64,000 nucleotides of DNA from Clostridium sp. C8-1-8 (GCF_009928445.1 NZ_JAABNO010000016.1:25107-89106), one strand, 5' to 3'; counted from the first letter of the stretch, positions 35,718 through 45,378 are shown. Translations and numbers: made by a program. Notes: generated by a model not told the origin, from the letters alone.

Positions 35718-35927
35718 TTATAGCTTTAAAATAAATTTGATTAGGTGTTCTAAAGGTTTTGCTGGGCTTGGAAGATCAACTTTAAAGGTTATTAATACTG
35801 CTACAGTAAAAGATAAAACACATAGAGCTGAGCTAACATAGAAATCCTTCTTTAAGCCCTGCTTTAATAAGCTAATCTGATCGAAAAATACTATAGTAAT
35901 ATAAAATAAAACAACTAAAATTATCAT
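35718..35927 (-). CDS. Small two-helix membrane protein, D-subunit-like, set 3
   Basis: A 69-residue protein with two hydrophobic helices (MIILVVLFYITIVFF and SSALCVLSFTVAVLITF) and the tail PSPAKPLEHLIKFILKL, similar in plan to the 70-residue protein at 25.0 kb. The ATG at 35927 has AGGTGA 6 bp upstream and is preferred to the GTG at 35936. It follows GerC directly. This repeated place after gerC is the main evidence for a receptor-associated role. Confidence 0.65.
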   Translation of the reverse strand: MIILVVLFYITIVFFDQISLLKQGLKKDFYVSSALCVLSFTVAVLITFKVDLPSPAKPLEHLIKFILKL

Positions 35928-35928
35928 T

Positions 35929-37074
35929 CTAATCACCTATTTTTATTGGCTTAGAGGTAGTAGCACTATTTTTTATATTTATTTTTGAATTAACAGATAC
36001 CTGCGTCTTTGGAAATAATGAGTCCCAACTAGAGGAAATACTTTTCCAGGTGGTAGGTTTTTCTTCATATATCTTCAATCCAAAGCCTAATATATCTGAA
36101 CCATAATCTTCTTGTATTTTCCTTATAGAATTAGATATTGAACTTTGAAGTATAGTTGCTGTATCCTTTTCCAAAGAGATTTTCTCCTGTTCGGTATAAA
36201 AGTTTATTCTTGGCTGATTCTCAGCTAGAGATACCCAAGTTTCTGTAGAAATGTTAATTCTAATATTATCGTTTTCTATAACAGGGGTTACTACTGTTTT
36301 GTTTTTAAATATTTCTAAGGCAATTGGCCTTTCATTGTTTAGATAGAAAGTTAAAATTCCCCCCTTAATCTTGTTAAGAGCAAATAGCAGGTATTTAGTG
36401 GTAGTTCCATCTACCATTCCAACTAAATGATCTTTTTTAAATATAGCAAGGCCATCTATGCTTGGAGTTGAAGTTTTATTTTTCTTGTTTAGTATTACTC
36501 TTGGAGCGGAAGAACTTTTACCTTCTTGCATTAGGCTGTCAATAAAGTCCCAAAGATCTAGGATAGGTGCTCTGGAAGCTGTTTTTTGATTTTTAAGTTG
36601 AGTGGACAGGTCTAGAGAGATTATCTTTGAATCCTTTGATGAGCAGGTGAGAATTTCCTTAGCTGTCTTTTCGCCAGATACTAATAAATACATATCAGTT
36701 CTGGTTTCAGCATCTCTAACAAACCAGTCTATAATATCACCAATCCCATCTCTAGCTACTGATTCACTAATTATTATGCATTTTGCATGGCTCCAATATA
36801 GCTTTTTATTATTAACAGTAATCATATTTCTAGCTATATCAAATATGGATTTGCCTGTTAGCGTAATATATTCTGCTTTATTTTCTACATTCTCTCCAGC
36901 TTTTATTTTAATTATTTCTACTGTTAACTCATATTCATTATTAGACTTTCCCTTGTCGATAGCTACTCCAGATACTACAGACATACTTTCAATTTCTCTA
37001 TAGTTCCAACAGCTGGTAAGATTGAGCGAGATAAAAATCACTAATAAAATAGAAATAAATTTGAACTTATTCAT
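35929..37074 (-). CDS. Spore germination receptor subunit C lipoprotein, set 3
   Basis: A 381-residue Ger(x)C lipoprotein with lipobox LTSC (Cys near residue 22) followed by WNYREIESMSVVSGVAIDKG, the standard mature start. Later blocks are SIDGLAIFKKDHLVGMVDG and NSIRKIQEDYGSDILGFGLK. Its ATG overlaps the GerA stop (ATGA), so the two are translationally coupled. Confidence 0.93.
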   Translation of the reverse strand: MNKFKFISILLVIFISLNLTSCWNYREIESMSVVSGVAIDKGKSNNEYELTVEIIKIKAGENVENKAEYITLTGKSIFDIARNMITVNNKKLYWSHAKCIIISESVARDGIGDIIDWFVRDAETRTDMYLLVSGEKTAKEILTCSSKDSKIISLDLSTQLKNQKTASRAPILDLWDFIDSLMQEGKSSSAPRVILNKKNKTSTPSIDGLAIFKKDHLVGMVDGTTTKYLLFALNKIKGGILTFYLNNERPIALEIFKNKTVVTPVIENDNIRINISTETWVSLAENQPRINFYTEQEKISLEKDTATILQSSISNSIRKIQEDYGSDILGFGLKIYEEKPTTWKSISSSWDSLFPKTQVSVNSKINIKNSATTSKPIKIGD

Positions 37075-38609
37075 TTTTTAGCCCTGCTTCTATTTATAAT
37101 TTTACCTTTTATAGAGATTTTAAATTCCTTTAAACTAAGCTGCCACCAAGGAGCCCTTATAGCTGAGTCAATTATAGTTTCAGAGCTTATGCTTCCAATG
37201 GTATTCATATAACCTACGCCAAAGGATCTAAGACTCATTAGATATACTATAAGTACTATTACTCCAAATAGATAACCATATACTCCTAGTAATGAGGATA
37301 ATATAAGGAAGATGAACCTCACTACTATAGATGCACCTATTACCTTTACGTTTATAAGTCCTACTATACCTGTTAAGCCAACAACTATCACCATGGGAGC
37401 ACTGACTAATCTAGCGTCAACTGCGGCTTGACCTAGTACTAATGCACCTACTATACTTATAGCTTCGCCTATATCGGAAGGAAGTCTAGTACCAGCTTCT
37501 CTTAGGATCTCAAAAACTAAAATCATTAGTACCGATTCCAATACTGTTGGTAAAGGTACATTTTCTCTTGCTGCGTATATGCTTAGCAGAAGGTTAGTTG
37601 GTATCATCTCTTGATTATAAGTTACTAAAGCTAGATAAAGAGATGGAATAGATATTGAAAGTATAAAGCTGGCAATTCTTAAAAGCCTGTTGAAGGACAT
37701 GAAGACGAAATTATTATAATAATCTTCGGCTGCTTGAAAGTACTCTATAAATAAAAACGGTACAGTAAGAGCAAAAGGACTTCCATCAATCATTATTCCA
37801 ACTCTTCCCTCTAATATTTTGCCAACCAAAACATCTGGACGTTCTGTACTGCCAACAGTTTCAAAAGGAGAAAGTGGTGCATCATTAATAAATTCTTGAA
37901 TGTACTCTGTACTTATTATGCTATTAATAGAAATAGCATCTAATCTGATTTTAACTTCCTCTAGAATCTTATCTTGAACTATTCCTTCTATATAACACAA
38001 ACATACAGTAGTGTTAGTATCGGTTCCAAGCTTCTTAAAGTGAAATTTTAAATTAGGATTTTTAGCTGTTCGTCTTATAAGGGTAAGATTTATCATAAGA
38101 GACTCTGTTAAGCCTTGCTTTGGGCCTCTAATGGATTTTTCTGAGCTTGGTTCAGAAATCGCTCTGGTCTTAAAGTCTCTTGAGTTTATTATTAATAAGG
38201 ATGAAGAACCATCAACTAACACTAAAGTGTCGCCAGCAGTAATGCAGTCTAAAATTTCATTAATATCATTAGAACTTTTTATATCACCAGATGGTATTAC
38301 TTGGCTTAATAGTTTTTGAAATATCTCATCCTTTTGAATGCTGGTTGGAAAATTAGCATCCAAGATAGGCTTTATAATATTTTCACTCATATAATCATTG
38401 CTTACCATTCCATCTATATAAATTATTGAACATTTTAATAATGATATCTTGGGATTTTCTATATTACGTATCCTCAAGGTATCATCCTTTGAAAAAATTT
38501 CTTTAAGTAGCTGAGTATTTTCTTGTAAAGATGATGTTAGTTGCCTACTATATAGCGCTTTTTTTTCGTTGTTACTATTTGAAGGATTATCAGTATTCAA
38601 TAGCATCAT
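37071..38609 (-). CDS. Spore germination receptor subunit A, set 3
   Basis: A 512-residue GerA-family subunit with IRGPKQGLTESLMINLTLIRR, GKILEGRVGIMIDGSPFALTV and AAEDYYNNFVFMSFNRLLRI. Membrane helices follow, with FEILREAGTRLPSDIGEAIS. It starts ATGATG after GGGAGG; the second ATG (38606) has the better spacing. It heads the third receptor operon, pointing away from the ABC operon that starts at 39.0 kb. Confidence 0.93.
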   Translation of the reverse strand: MMLLNTDNPSNSNNEKKALYSRQLTSSLQENTQLLKEIFSKDDTLRIRNIENPKISLLKCSIIYIDGMVSNDYMSENIIKPILDANFPTSIQKDEIFQKLLSQVIPSGDIKSSNDINEILDCITAGDTLVLVDGSSSLLIINSRDFKTRAISEPSSEKSIRGPKQGLTESLMINLTLIRRTAKNPNLKFHFKKLGTDTNTTVCLCYIEGIVQDKILEEVKIRLDAISINSIISTEYIQEFINDAPLSPFETVGSTERPDVLVGKILEGRVGIMIDGSPFALTVPFLFIEYFQAAEDYYNNFVFMSFNRLLRIASFILSISIPSLYLALVTYNQEMIPTNLLLSIYAARENVPLPTVLESVLMILVFEILREAGTRLPSDIGEAISIVGALVLGQAAVDARLVSAPMVIVVGLTGIVGLINVKVIGASIVVRFIFLILSSLLGVYGYLFGVIVLIVYLMSLRSFGVGYMNTIGSISSETIIDSAIRAPWWQLSLKEFKISIKGKIINRSRAKK

Positions 38610-38732
38610 CCCTCCCTTAATTATTTCTTATAAGTAGTGTCCCTCAGAATATTTTCCTTATACGGCATCAATTAAATAAAGCTGATACTTTCAGATGAAG
38701 ACTTAAGCTTCAGATATAATACACTTAGCATA

Positions 38733-38761
38733 TAATCTTACAGTTCTGTAAGATTACTTTT
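38733..38761 (+). other. Terminator-like hairpin in the divergent region
   Basis: A perfect 10-bp stem TAATCTTACA / TGTAAGATTA with a 4-nt loop, followed by CTTTTTAT. No gene ends just upstream on this strand, so it either ends an unannotated short RNA or acts in the leader of the ABC operon 257 bp downstream. Confidence 0.5.
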
Positions 38762-38901
38762 TATATTGTAAGACAGAGGACATAGAGTTGAAGCTAGATA
38801 ATGGATATAATTAGAACGTAATCTGAAATGATGAGTTGCTAAGTATCAATAAGAGTTTATGTGTAAGTATTGTACTGGACTCAGATTGAAGTAGTTGATT
38901 T

Positions 38902-38947
38902 CAATAAGGATGTTTAGCTAAACATGTTGATAGGCTTATCCTTATTG
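38902..38947 (+). promoter_or_regulatory. Nested palindromes upstream of the ABC/FtsX operon
   Basis: Arms CAATAAGGAT (38902-38911) and ATCCTTATTG (38938-38947) are perfectly complementary. Immediately inside the left arm is the perfect 14-bp palindrome TGTTTAGCTAAACA (38911-38924). It ends 70 bp before the ATPase start, a suitable place for an operator, possibly of the response regulator encoded downstream. Confidence 0.5.
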
Positions 38948-39017
38948 TGATTACAAAATTGTATAAGAGTATATCAAGCTTTAGGTATATAAAAAAGTTA
39001 AGGGAGAGATTTATAAC

Positions 39018-39704
39018 ATGGAAATATTAAGGGTGGAAAATTTGAATAAAACCTATGGAAAAGACAACAACAAGGTAGAGGCTCTTAGAGATGTAAGTTT
39101 GACAGTAAATAAAGGAGAGTTTGTGGCTATAGTAGGGGCTTCTGGTTCTGGAAAGAGTACTTTGCTTCATCTTTTAGGTGGATTGGACCTGCCTACTAGC
39201 GGAAAGGTTATTATAGATGGAGAAAGCATATATGATTATAAGGAAGAAAAGCTAGCTATATTTAGAAGAAGAAAGATAGGTTTCATATTTCAATTCTTCA
39301 ATCTTATACCAGTGCTAGATGTTGAGGAGAATATAGCACTTCCAGCACTTTTAGACAATGAAAAGGTAGATAAGAACTACTTGAATGAGATAGTAGAGAT
39401 ATTAGGACTTACTGATAGAAAGGGACACTTACCTTCAGAGCTTTCTGGTGGTCAACAGCAGAGAGTATCAATAGGAAGAGCACTTTTAAATAAACCTTCA
39501 ATAATACTAGCAGATGAGCCAACAGGAAATCTTGATAGTAAGAACTCAAAAGAGGTAATAGAACTTTTAAGATTTACTGCAAGAAAATACAATCAAACCT
39601 TAATACTAATAACTCATGATGTTAATATAGCAGCTATGGCAGATAGAGTAATAACTATTGAGGATGGAGCCATAATTTCTGATAAGACATTAAAGAGTAA
39701 TTAA
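39018..39704 (+). CDS. MacB/LolD-type ABC transporter ATPase
   Basis: A 228-residue ATP-binding subunit with Walker A GASGSGKST, the Q-loop FIFQFFNLIPVLDVEEN, signature LSGGQQQRV, Walker B IILADEPTGNLD and H-loop LITHDVNIA. This is the class that drives FtsX-like mechanotransmission permeases rather than classical transport. AGGGAGAG precedes the ATG. The permease gene follows 12 bp later. Confidence 0.94.
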   Translation: MEILRVENLNKTYGKDNNKVEALRDVSLTVNKGEFVAIVGASGSGKSTLLHLLGGLDLPTSGKVIIDGESIYDYKEEKLAIFRRRKIGFIFQFFNLIPVLDVEENIALPALLDNEKVDKNYLNEIVEILGLTDRKGHLPSELSGGQQQRVSIGRALLNKPSIILADEPTGNLDSKNSKEVIELLRFTARKYNQTLILITHDVNIAAMADRVITIEDGAIISDKTLKSN

Positions 39705-39716
39705 GGGGGAAAAGCA

Positions 39717-42230
39717 ATGATAAGCAGTTATAAACAAATTACAGTACGATATATGAAGGCTAATAAAAAGAGAACCCTACTTACAGTGATAGGGATAGTT
39801 TTATCAGTAGCGCTTATTGCAACCATAGGGTTATTCTTCAAAGGTATGCAGCAAACGGAGCTAGACAAGGCTATAAGTAACTATGGTTCTTTTCATGTTA
39901 TGTATAAGGATACAACTCCAGAGGTTTTCAGTAAGGTCATCAATAATCCTAAGGTTGGCAGATATGGTTATTATAAAGTAGAGGATGAAATTAAGCTAGA
40001 TAAAGATGTTATTGCTAGTAAGATAGTGACTACAAATAAAGCTTTAGACTTATTACCTTTTAAGATTAAGCAGGGAAGAATGCCTGAAAACGAAAATGAA
40101 TTTGTTATTGAGAGATGGGTTGTTAATCACTTAGGTAAGAAAGTGCAAATAGGGGATGTGGTAAAGCTTAACGATAAAGAATACAAGCTTGTAGGTGTAC
40201 TAGAGAATAACTATAATACCCAGGAAGAAGGTAAAGCAAGAATAATTACAAGAAATGATAACATATCTAAAGATAATGCTACCTTGGTTGTTCAGATTAA
40301 GCCTGGAGTTAATCTGAAAAAGGCTATAAGGGAGCTTGCAGCTATAGGGGACTCAAAAAAAGTGTCTTCAAATGATCAAGTACTAATGCTTGAAGGAGTA
40401 GGAAAAGACTCAGGCATGTTAAATGGATTAAATATGGTTCTAGTAATAGTAATATCAATAGTTGTAGTTTGTACTGTAGCAGTTATATATAATTCCTTCC
40501 AAATAAGCGTGGTAGAAAGAATGAAAGAATTTGGTCTTTTAAGGGCTGTAGGAACTACACCTAAGCAAATACGAAACATAGTGCTGAAGGAAGCTACCAT
40601 ATTGGTTTTCACAGCAGTACCTATAGGAATAATTTTTGGAATTATTGCTATGTCAATATTATATGTAGTTTTCACATTAATAGGAAAAGACTCTGTACTG
40701 ACAGCAAAAATTGTCATAGACCCAATGGTGCTTTTTATTAGCTTTTTAGTAGGTGTTGTATCTGTATATTTATCAGCATTGCTTCCAGCAATATTTGCAG
40801 GTAGAATATCGCCTTTGTCAGCTATAAGCAGTAGAACTATAATAACTAAGGGAAAAGTGAAAAAGACAGACAACAAGCTTATTAGAAAGTTATTTGGTTT
40901 TGAAGGAGCTATGGCAGCAAAGAACATAAAGAGAAACAAAAAAAGATATAGAATAACCGTATTTTCAATTGTAATAAGTGTGGTGCTCTTTATCTCCTTC
41001 AGTTCGCTTATGGATATGTCTCTAAGGGTAACTGATGAGCCAAATGAATCAAGAGATATACATTTCACACTATATAGTAATGGTGGTAGCAGCAATCCTA
41101 TAGATCTGAATGCAGTAGCAAAGGATGTAGAGAAGCTTAATTCGGTTAGTGAAATGTATAAGGTTTATAATTATGATTCTTTTTATGCAGTAATTGATAG
41201 AAATAAGGAGTTAAAAGAAGTAAAAGGCTTAAGTGATGTATATAAGAAGATAAATTATAATGGAAAAGAACAGACTCTTATGGAATCAAGTATACAGATC
41301 TATGAGGATAAAGCTTTGGAGACTTCAAAAAAGTACTTAATTTCAGGCAGTATAGATAAAGATAAATTAAATAAAGAAAATGGTGTAATTTTAATAAATA
41401 AGAATAAGATATACAATATGGATAGTAAGAAGAGCTATGTGGGAGCTTTAGCAGAAGTGAAGGTTGGTGATGAGATTCCTGTACAGTATATTGAAATTAA
41501 TGATAATGCAGAAGAAAATAAAAAGCAGGAGGAGCCAAAAAAGTTTGGAGAAGGAAAGATTCAAACTGTTAAGGTTATGGGTATAGTATCAGCAGAACCC
41601 TTTGACAACAGTGGAACTCCAAATGGACTGAAGTTCATAACTACTGAAGCTGTTAATAAAAAACTTACAGGTAAGGATGTACTTAATCCAAGAAGCTTAC
41701 TTGTAAAAATAAAAGATATAAAAAATGATAAGGCTGTTGAAGAGCAAATAAACTCAATAACTAAATCAGATACTAATTTATATTTATACAATAAAATTGA
41801 TTCTAACAGAAGAGAAAAATCAAGTACCTTAATGCTTCAAATTCTTATATATGGATTTATTACTGTTATCTCTCTAATAAGTTCAGTAAACATAATAAAT
41901 ACAATTACAACAAATATAATATTAAGAAAAAGAGAGTTTGCAGCACTTAAGTCTATTGGACTTACACAAAAGGGACTTAAAAAGATGATTGTCTTAGAAG
42001 GAGTTCTTTATGCAGTGGTTGGTACAGCTTATGGCTCTATAATAGGTAGTGGATTATCTTATCTAATGTATAGAGGTTTATCAGATGTAAGAGAATTTGG
42101 ATGGAACATACCTTTTGGTGCAATACTTATTTCTCTAGTAGCATCATTAGTGATTGGATACCTATCTGTTCTGTCACCACTTTCTAGGATTAAAAAATCA
42201 AATCTAATTGAAGCTATAAGAGAAGAATAG
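39717..42230 (+). CDS. FtsX-like ABC permease
   Basis: An 837-residue membrane protein with a first helix at about residues 20-40 and an extracytoplasmic domain. An FtsX domain with three helices follows (about 240-370, with FGLLRAVGTTPKQIRNIVLKE). A second helix lies near 415-430, then a larger extracytoplasmic domain rich in Lys/Asp/Asn, and a second FtsX domain at about 705-830 (RKREFAALKSIGLTQKGLKKM). The companion two-component system suggests a peptide-antibiotic or envelope-stress module, as with Bce- and Vex-like systems. The architecture fits, but the substrate is not evident. Confidence 0.9.
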   Translation: MISSYKQITVRYMKANKKRTLLTVIGIVLSVALIATIGLFFKGMQQTELDKAISNYGSFHVMYKDTTPEVFSKVINNPKVGRYGYYKVEDEIKLDKDVIASKIVTTNKALDLLPFKIKQGRMPENENEFVIERWVVNHLGKKVQIGDVVKLNDKEYKLVGVLENNYNTQEEGKARIITRNDNISKDNATLVVQIKPGVNLKKAIRELAAIGDSKKVSSNDQVLMLEGVGKDSGMLNGLNMVLVIVISIVVVCTVAVIYNSFQISVVERMKEFGLLRAVGTTPKQIRNIVLKEATILVFTAVPIGIIFGIIAMSILYVVFTLIGKDSVLTAKIVIDPMVLFISFLVGVVSVYLSALLPAIFAGRISPLSAISSRTIITKGKVKKTDNKLIRKLFGFEGAMAAKNIKRNKKRYRITVFSIVISVVLFISFSSLMDMSLRVTDEPNESRDIHFTLYSNGGSSNPIDLNAVAKDVEKLNSVSEMYKVYNYDSFYAVIDRNKELKEVKGLSDVYKKINYNGKEQTLMESSIQIYEDKALETSKKYLISGSIDKDKLNKENGVILINKNKIYNMDSKKSYVGALAEVKVGDEIPVQYIEINDNAEENKKQEEPKKFGEGKIQTVKVMGIVSAEPFDNSGTPNGLKFITTEAVNKKLTGKDVLNPRSLLVKIKDIKNDKAVEEQINSITKSDTNLYLYNKIDSNRREKSSTLMLQILIYGFITVISLISSVNIINTITTNIILRKREFAALKSIGLTQKGLKKMIVLEGVLYAVVGTAYGSIIGSGLSYLMYRGLSDVREFGWNIPFGAILISLVASLVIGYLSVLSPLSRIKKSNLIEAIREE

Positions 42231-42254
42231 AGAAAATCTAATCTTCTAAAGGGT

Positions 42255-42295
42255 AAAAAAGTTTGTCTTACAAATCTGTAAGGCAAACTTTTTTC
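42255..42295. terminator. Terminator of the ABC/FtsX operon
   Basis: AAAAAAGTTTGTCTTAC / GTAAGGCAAACTTTTTT is a long stem with one G-U pair and a 6-nt loop. A-tract and T-tract on opposite sides make it usable from either strand. Confidence 0.8.
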
Positions 42296-42389
42296 TTGTA
42301 AGCCTATATTTATAGAGCAGAGCTGCCTAAGTATATATAATAAAAGCATGGAAAGCATATAAAAAATAATATACTAAGGAGAAATGAAG

Positions 42390-42521
42390 ATGAATAAATT
42401 TGTTGAAATAATTAAAGCTGTATACTTATGTATAGGATTGATGTTTTTTGCTAAAGAATTAATTAGTAGTAATTATGATAATTGTAGTGAAGATTTGAAA
42501 AAATATGGGGTATCTATATAA
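42390..42521 (+). CDS. Small membrane peptide between transporter and two-component genes
   Basis: A 43-codon frame (MNKFVEIIKAVYLCIGLMFF...KYGVSI) with AAGGAG 8 bp before the ATG. Another in-frame ATG at 42384 is too close to that site. Residues about 5-22 form one hydrophobic helix; the tail is polar and acidic. It lies after the transporter terminator and 47 bp before the response regulator, so it would be first in that operon. I do not recognise it. The ribosome site, composition and place are the only support. Confidence 0.5.
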   Translation: MNKFVEIIKAVYLCIGLMFFAKELISSNYDNCSEDLKKYGVSI

Positions 42522-42568
42522 TTATAGGTATATAAAATAAATTTGAGATAAGTTAAGAGGTTTAAATT

Positions 42569-43270
42569 ATGGTAAATACACTGCTTTTAGTGGAAGACGA
42601 TCAATCCCTTGCTCTTGGAATAGAGTTTACTCTTAAGGATGAAGGCTATGAGGTCCTTAGGGCTTCAACATTGGAACAAGGAAGAAAGCTTTTTAGAGAC
42701 AATAGTATAAACTTAATAATACTTGATGTTAATCTACCTGATGGCAGTGGATATGATTTGTGTAAGGAAATAAGGGAGAAAAGTGATGTTCCCATAATGT
42801 TTCTAACTGCTTTGGATGAAGAAGTAAATGTGGTTTTAGGTTTAGAGATTGGTGGAGATGATTATATAACTAAGCCTTTTAGGGTAAGAGAACTTTTATC
42901 TAGAGTTAAGGTGCTTTTAAGAAGGACTACTAAGAATCAATCAACAGGAAATAGACTGAAAAGTGGAGATATAATGGTAGATATATCAAGTGCTGTTGTA
43001 GTTAAAAATGATAAGGATATTGTACTTACTGCACAAGAATATAAGCTTCTTTTAATATTTATTAATAACCCTGGGGTTTTAATGAAGAGAGATAAGATCT
43101 TAGAAGAGCTTATAGAAGGAACTGAAGTATTTTTTGATGAAAATACCTTGGCGGTTTATATTAAGAGAATTAGAGAAAAGATAGAAGATAATCCTAAGGA
43201 ACCAGAATATATTGTGACACAACGAGGCTTAGGTTATAAGTGGAATAAAGAAGTAATTAGTTTAGCGTAG
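42569..43270 (+). CDS. OmpR/PhoB-family response regulator
   Basis: A 233-residue regulator. In the receiver domain the acidic pair is EDD (residues 9-11), the phosphorylation site is Asp53 (IILDVNLPDGSGYDL), and Lys is in DDYITKPF. The C-terminal winged helix holds LTAQEYKLLLIFINNPG and DENTLAVYIKRIREKIED. The kinase gene follows 12 bp later. Likely targets are the ABC/FtsX operon and its own operon. Confidence 0.95.
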   Translation: MVNTLLLVEDDQSLALGIEFTLKDEGYEVLRASTLEQGRKLFRDNSINLIILDVNLPDGSGYDLCKEIREKSDVPIMFLTALDEEVNVVLGLEIGGDDYITKPFRVRELLSRVKVLLRRTTKNQSTGNRLKSGDIMVDISSAVVVKNDKDIVLTAQEYKLLLIFINNPGVLMKRDKILEELIEGTEVFFDENTLAVYIKRIREKIEDNPKEPEYIVTQRGLGYKWNKEVISLA

Positions 43271-43282
43271 GGAGAACTTAAT

Positions 43283-44524
43283 ATGAAGAAATACTACTTA
43301 AATCCTGAGCTTAGATTGAGCTCAGTTATTCTTTTTTTATCAACAACTTTATTTTTATGCATTACCTTATTTTCTATAAATATATACAATAACAATTTAA
43401 AAGAGGAGTATATAAAAAGTATTGGAGCTATAACAGCAAAAGTAGTGGATAAGAATCCAGAACTAGAAAGTGAAATCATACCTCTTGTCACAAGAGAGGC
43501 TAACAAGGAAGAAAGAGCAAGGGGAGAGGTGATACTAGCAAAGTACGGAATGACTAGAGATTTAGAGAATAATCTCTTCCCATATATTAATGATACTATT
43601 GCTAAGAACAATTATAGTGTAATATCTGTATTTTTACTTATTGCAATAGTACTCTTAGTTCTTAATTATTTTCAGTACACATTTTTTTACAATAAGATAA
43701 GAGTTTTGACATTAGGCGCTAGAAGGGTTATAGAGGGAGAATATGATATTAATATAAGTGAGAATAGGGAAGGAGACTTTTCTAAGCTAGCAGTTTCCTT
43801 CAACTCTATGAAGGAAATAATAAGAAATAATATAAGTGAACTAAAAAAAGAAAAGCAGTTTCTAATAGATTTGCTCTCTGACATATCTCATCAGCTAAAA
43901 ACACCATTGTCTTCTATGATGGTATATAATGATATTCTTTTAAATAAAGAGCTTTCAAAAGAGCAGAGAGAAGGTTTTCTTATTAATAACGAAGGTCAGC
44001 TTGATAGAATGAACTGGCTCATACAGAGTATGCTAAAGCTGGCAAAGTTAGATGCTAAAGCTATAGAGTTTGATAAAGAAAAGCAAAGTTTGAATGAAAC
44101 TATTGAAGAAGCTATATATGCTCTAGAGACTAAGGCTAGTGAAGCTGAAGTGTATATAGAATTTGATTATGACAAAGAAATTATACTATACCATGATAGG
44201 CTATGGTTGGAAGAAGCACTTATAAATATAATAAAAAATGGAATTGAGCATAGTTCAAATAAAGGAAAGATAAACATAAGTCTAGAAGAAAATCCTGTTT
44301 ATACTAGAGTTACGGTTGAGGACACTGGGGAAGGAATAAATGAAGAGGATTTACCTAACATATTTAAAAGGTTCTATAAAGCTAGAAGTTCAAGAAAAGT
44401 AGATTCCATAGGCATTGGGTTAGCTTTAGCAAAATCTATAGTTGAATCTCATAATGGAATTATAGAAGCTAAAAGTCAGCTTGGAGTTGGTACGAAGTTT
44501 ATATTAACTTTTCATAAGTATTAA
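43283..44524 (+). CDS. Sensor histidine kinase
   Basis: A 413-residue kinase with two membrane helices (about 15-35 and 112-132) that enclose a roughly 75-residue outer domain. A HAMP-like segment follows (RVLTLGARRVIEGEYDINIS). The phosphoacceptor is His203 in LSDISHQLKTPL. The ATPase domain has N (NIIKNGIEH), G1 (VEDTGEGI), F (IFKRFYKA) and G2 (GIGLALAKSIVESH) boxes. It pairs with the preceding regulator; the ligand is unknown. Confidence 0.95.
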   Translation: MKKYYLNPELRLSSVILFLSTTLFLCITLFSINIYNNNLKEEYIKSIGAITAKVVDKNPELESEIIPLVTREANKEERARGEVILAKYGMTRDLENNLFPYINDTIAKNNYSVISVFLLIAIVLLVLNYFQYTFFYNKIRVLTLGARRVIEGEYDINISENREGDFSKLAVSFNSMKEIIRNNISELKKEKQFLIDLLSDISHQLKTPLSSMMVYNDILLNKELSKEQREGFLINNEGQLDRMNWLIQSMLKLAKLDAKAIEFDKEKQSLNETIEEAIYALETKASEAEVYIEFDYDKEIILYHDRLWLEEALINIIKNGIEHSSNKGKINISLEENPVYTRVTVEDTGEGINEEDLPNIFKRFYKARSSRKVDSIGIGLALAKSIVESHNGIIEAKSQLGVGTKFILTFHKY

Positions 44525-44862
44525 AGGCGATTTGTAGTTATACACAAAAGATATATAACATTTATGGTAATTAAATTAAATATTTAATAATATTTAACAT
44601 ATTATTATCACAAAGGATATAATTTATTAATATTTATTGTTTATAATAATATCATAGGATTTAGACAGAAATGAATTAGCAAAATGCACATTGCAAATGA
44701 TCTTTTAATGTTATTGATCCCCCAATAAAGTAGCAGCTGGATTACCCCGATCTAGTTGCTTTTTAAAATATAAATTTTATTAAATACATATATTATTATT
44801 AAAATCTCACCTTTATAAAATTCATATAGTTTATTTAATTAATAAGGCTTTGGAGAGGTAGT
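44525..44862. other. AT-rich gap with one terminator-like hairpin
   Basis: The only structure seen is an interrupted stem AAAGTAGCAGCTGG / CTAGTTGCTTTTT near 44727-44765 with a T-run, about 200 bp after the kinase stop. It is probably the operon terminator. No gene or convincing promoter is visible. Confidence 0.4.
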
Positions 44863-45378
44863 ATGAGAAAGGCATCAAAAAAGATTTTTTTTATTTTGTC
44901 TATTATGGTTGTTTTTTTTACTTTTCAAATTATTAGCACTTATAAGTATTTATCAAGCATAAGATTTATGTTGAAAGACAATTTCAGTATTGATATTCCC
45001 AAACCTAAGCGTGAAATTAAAGTACTATCAGATATTAATGCGATACCTTTGGATGGAAAAGCCTATTCTGTTTTAGAGTACGATGAGACAAGTGCAAGAA
45101 AGCTAACGGATTTCAATGAATGGAAGAAGGTTGACAAAGATAGTCAGAATGAAGTGAACAAGTTTGTAGATCAACTTAAAAAGTACCAAGCTGCAGATGG
45201 AGCTAAAAAAGCTATGTTAAATCAGTATAAGCCTAGGCTGCAAGACAAAAGCTTATACTATTTCAAGCCTAAAAAAAATGATTATGTAATATTACTATAC
45301 AATGAAGATGAAAAGCGGATTTATGTTATGGAGCATATTGATAGAGTTGCTAAATACAGTGTTAGCTATAAAAAATAA
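44863..45378 (+). CDS. Membrane-anchored protein of unknown function
   Basis: A 171-residue protein with one N-terminal membrane helix (IFFILSIMVVFFTFQIISTY) and a basic N-terminus, so the remaining 140 residues should face outward. The outer part is Lys/Asp-rich, with LKKYQAADGAKKAMLNQYKP and KKNDYVILLYNEDEKRIYVME. GGAGAGG lies before the ATG. It stands alone. I do not recognise a family. Confidence 0.6.
   Translation: MRKASKKIFFILSIMVVFFTFQIISTYKYLSSIRFMLKDNFSIDIPKPKREIKVLSDINAIPLDGKAYSVLEYDETSARKLTDFNEWKKVDKDSQNEVNKFVDQLKKYQAADGAKKAMLNQYKPRLQDKSLYYFKPKKNDYVILLYNEDEKRIYVMEHIDRVAKYSVSYKK

Noticed and set aside
40376..41095. 239-codon minus-strand frame inside the FtsX permease
   Set aside because: It is a shadow of a long coding region with clear FtsX motifs on the plus strand.
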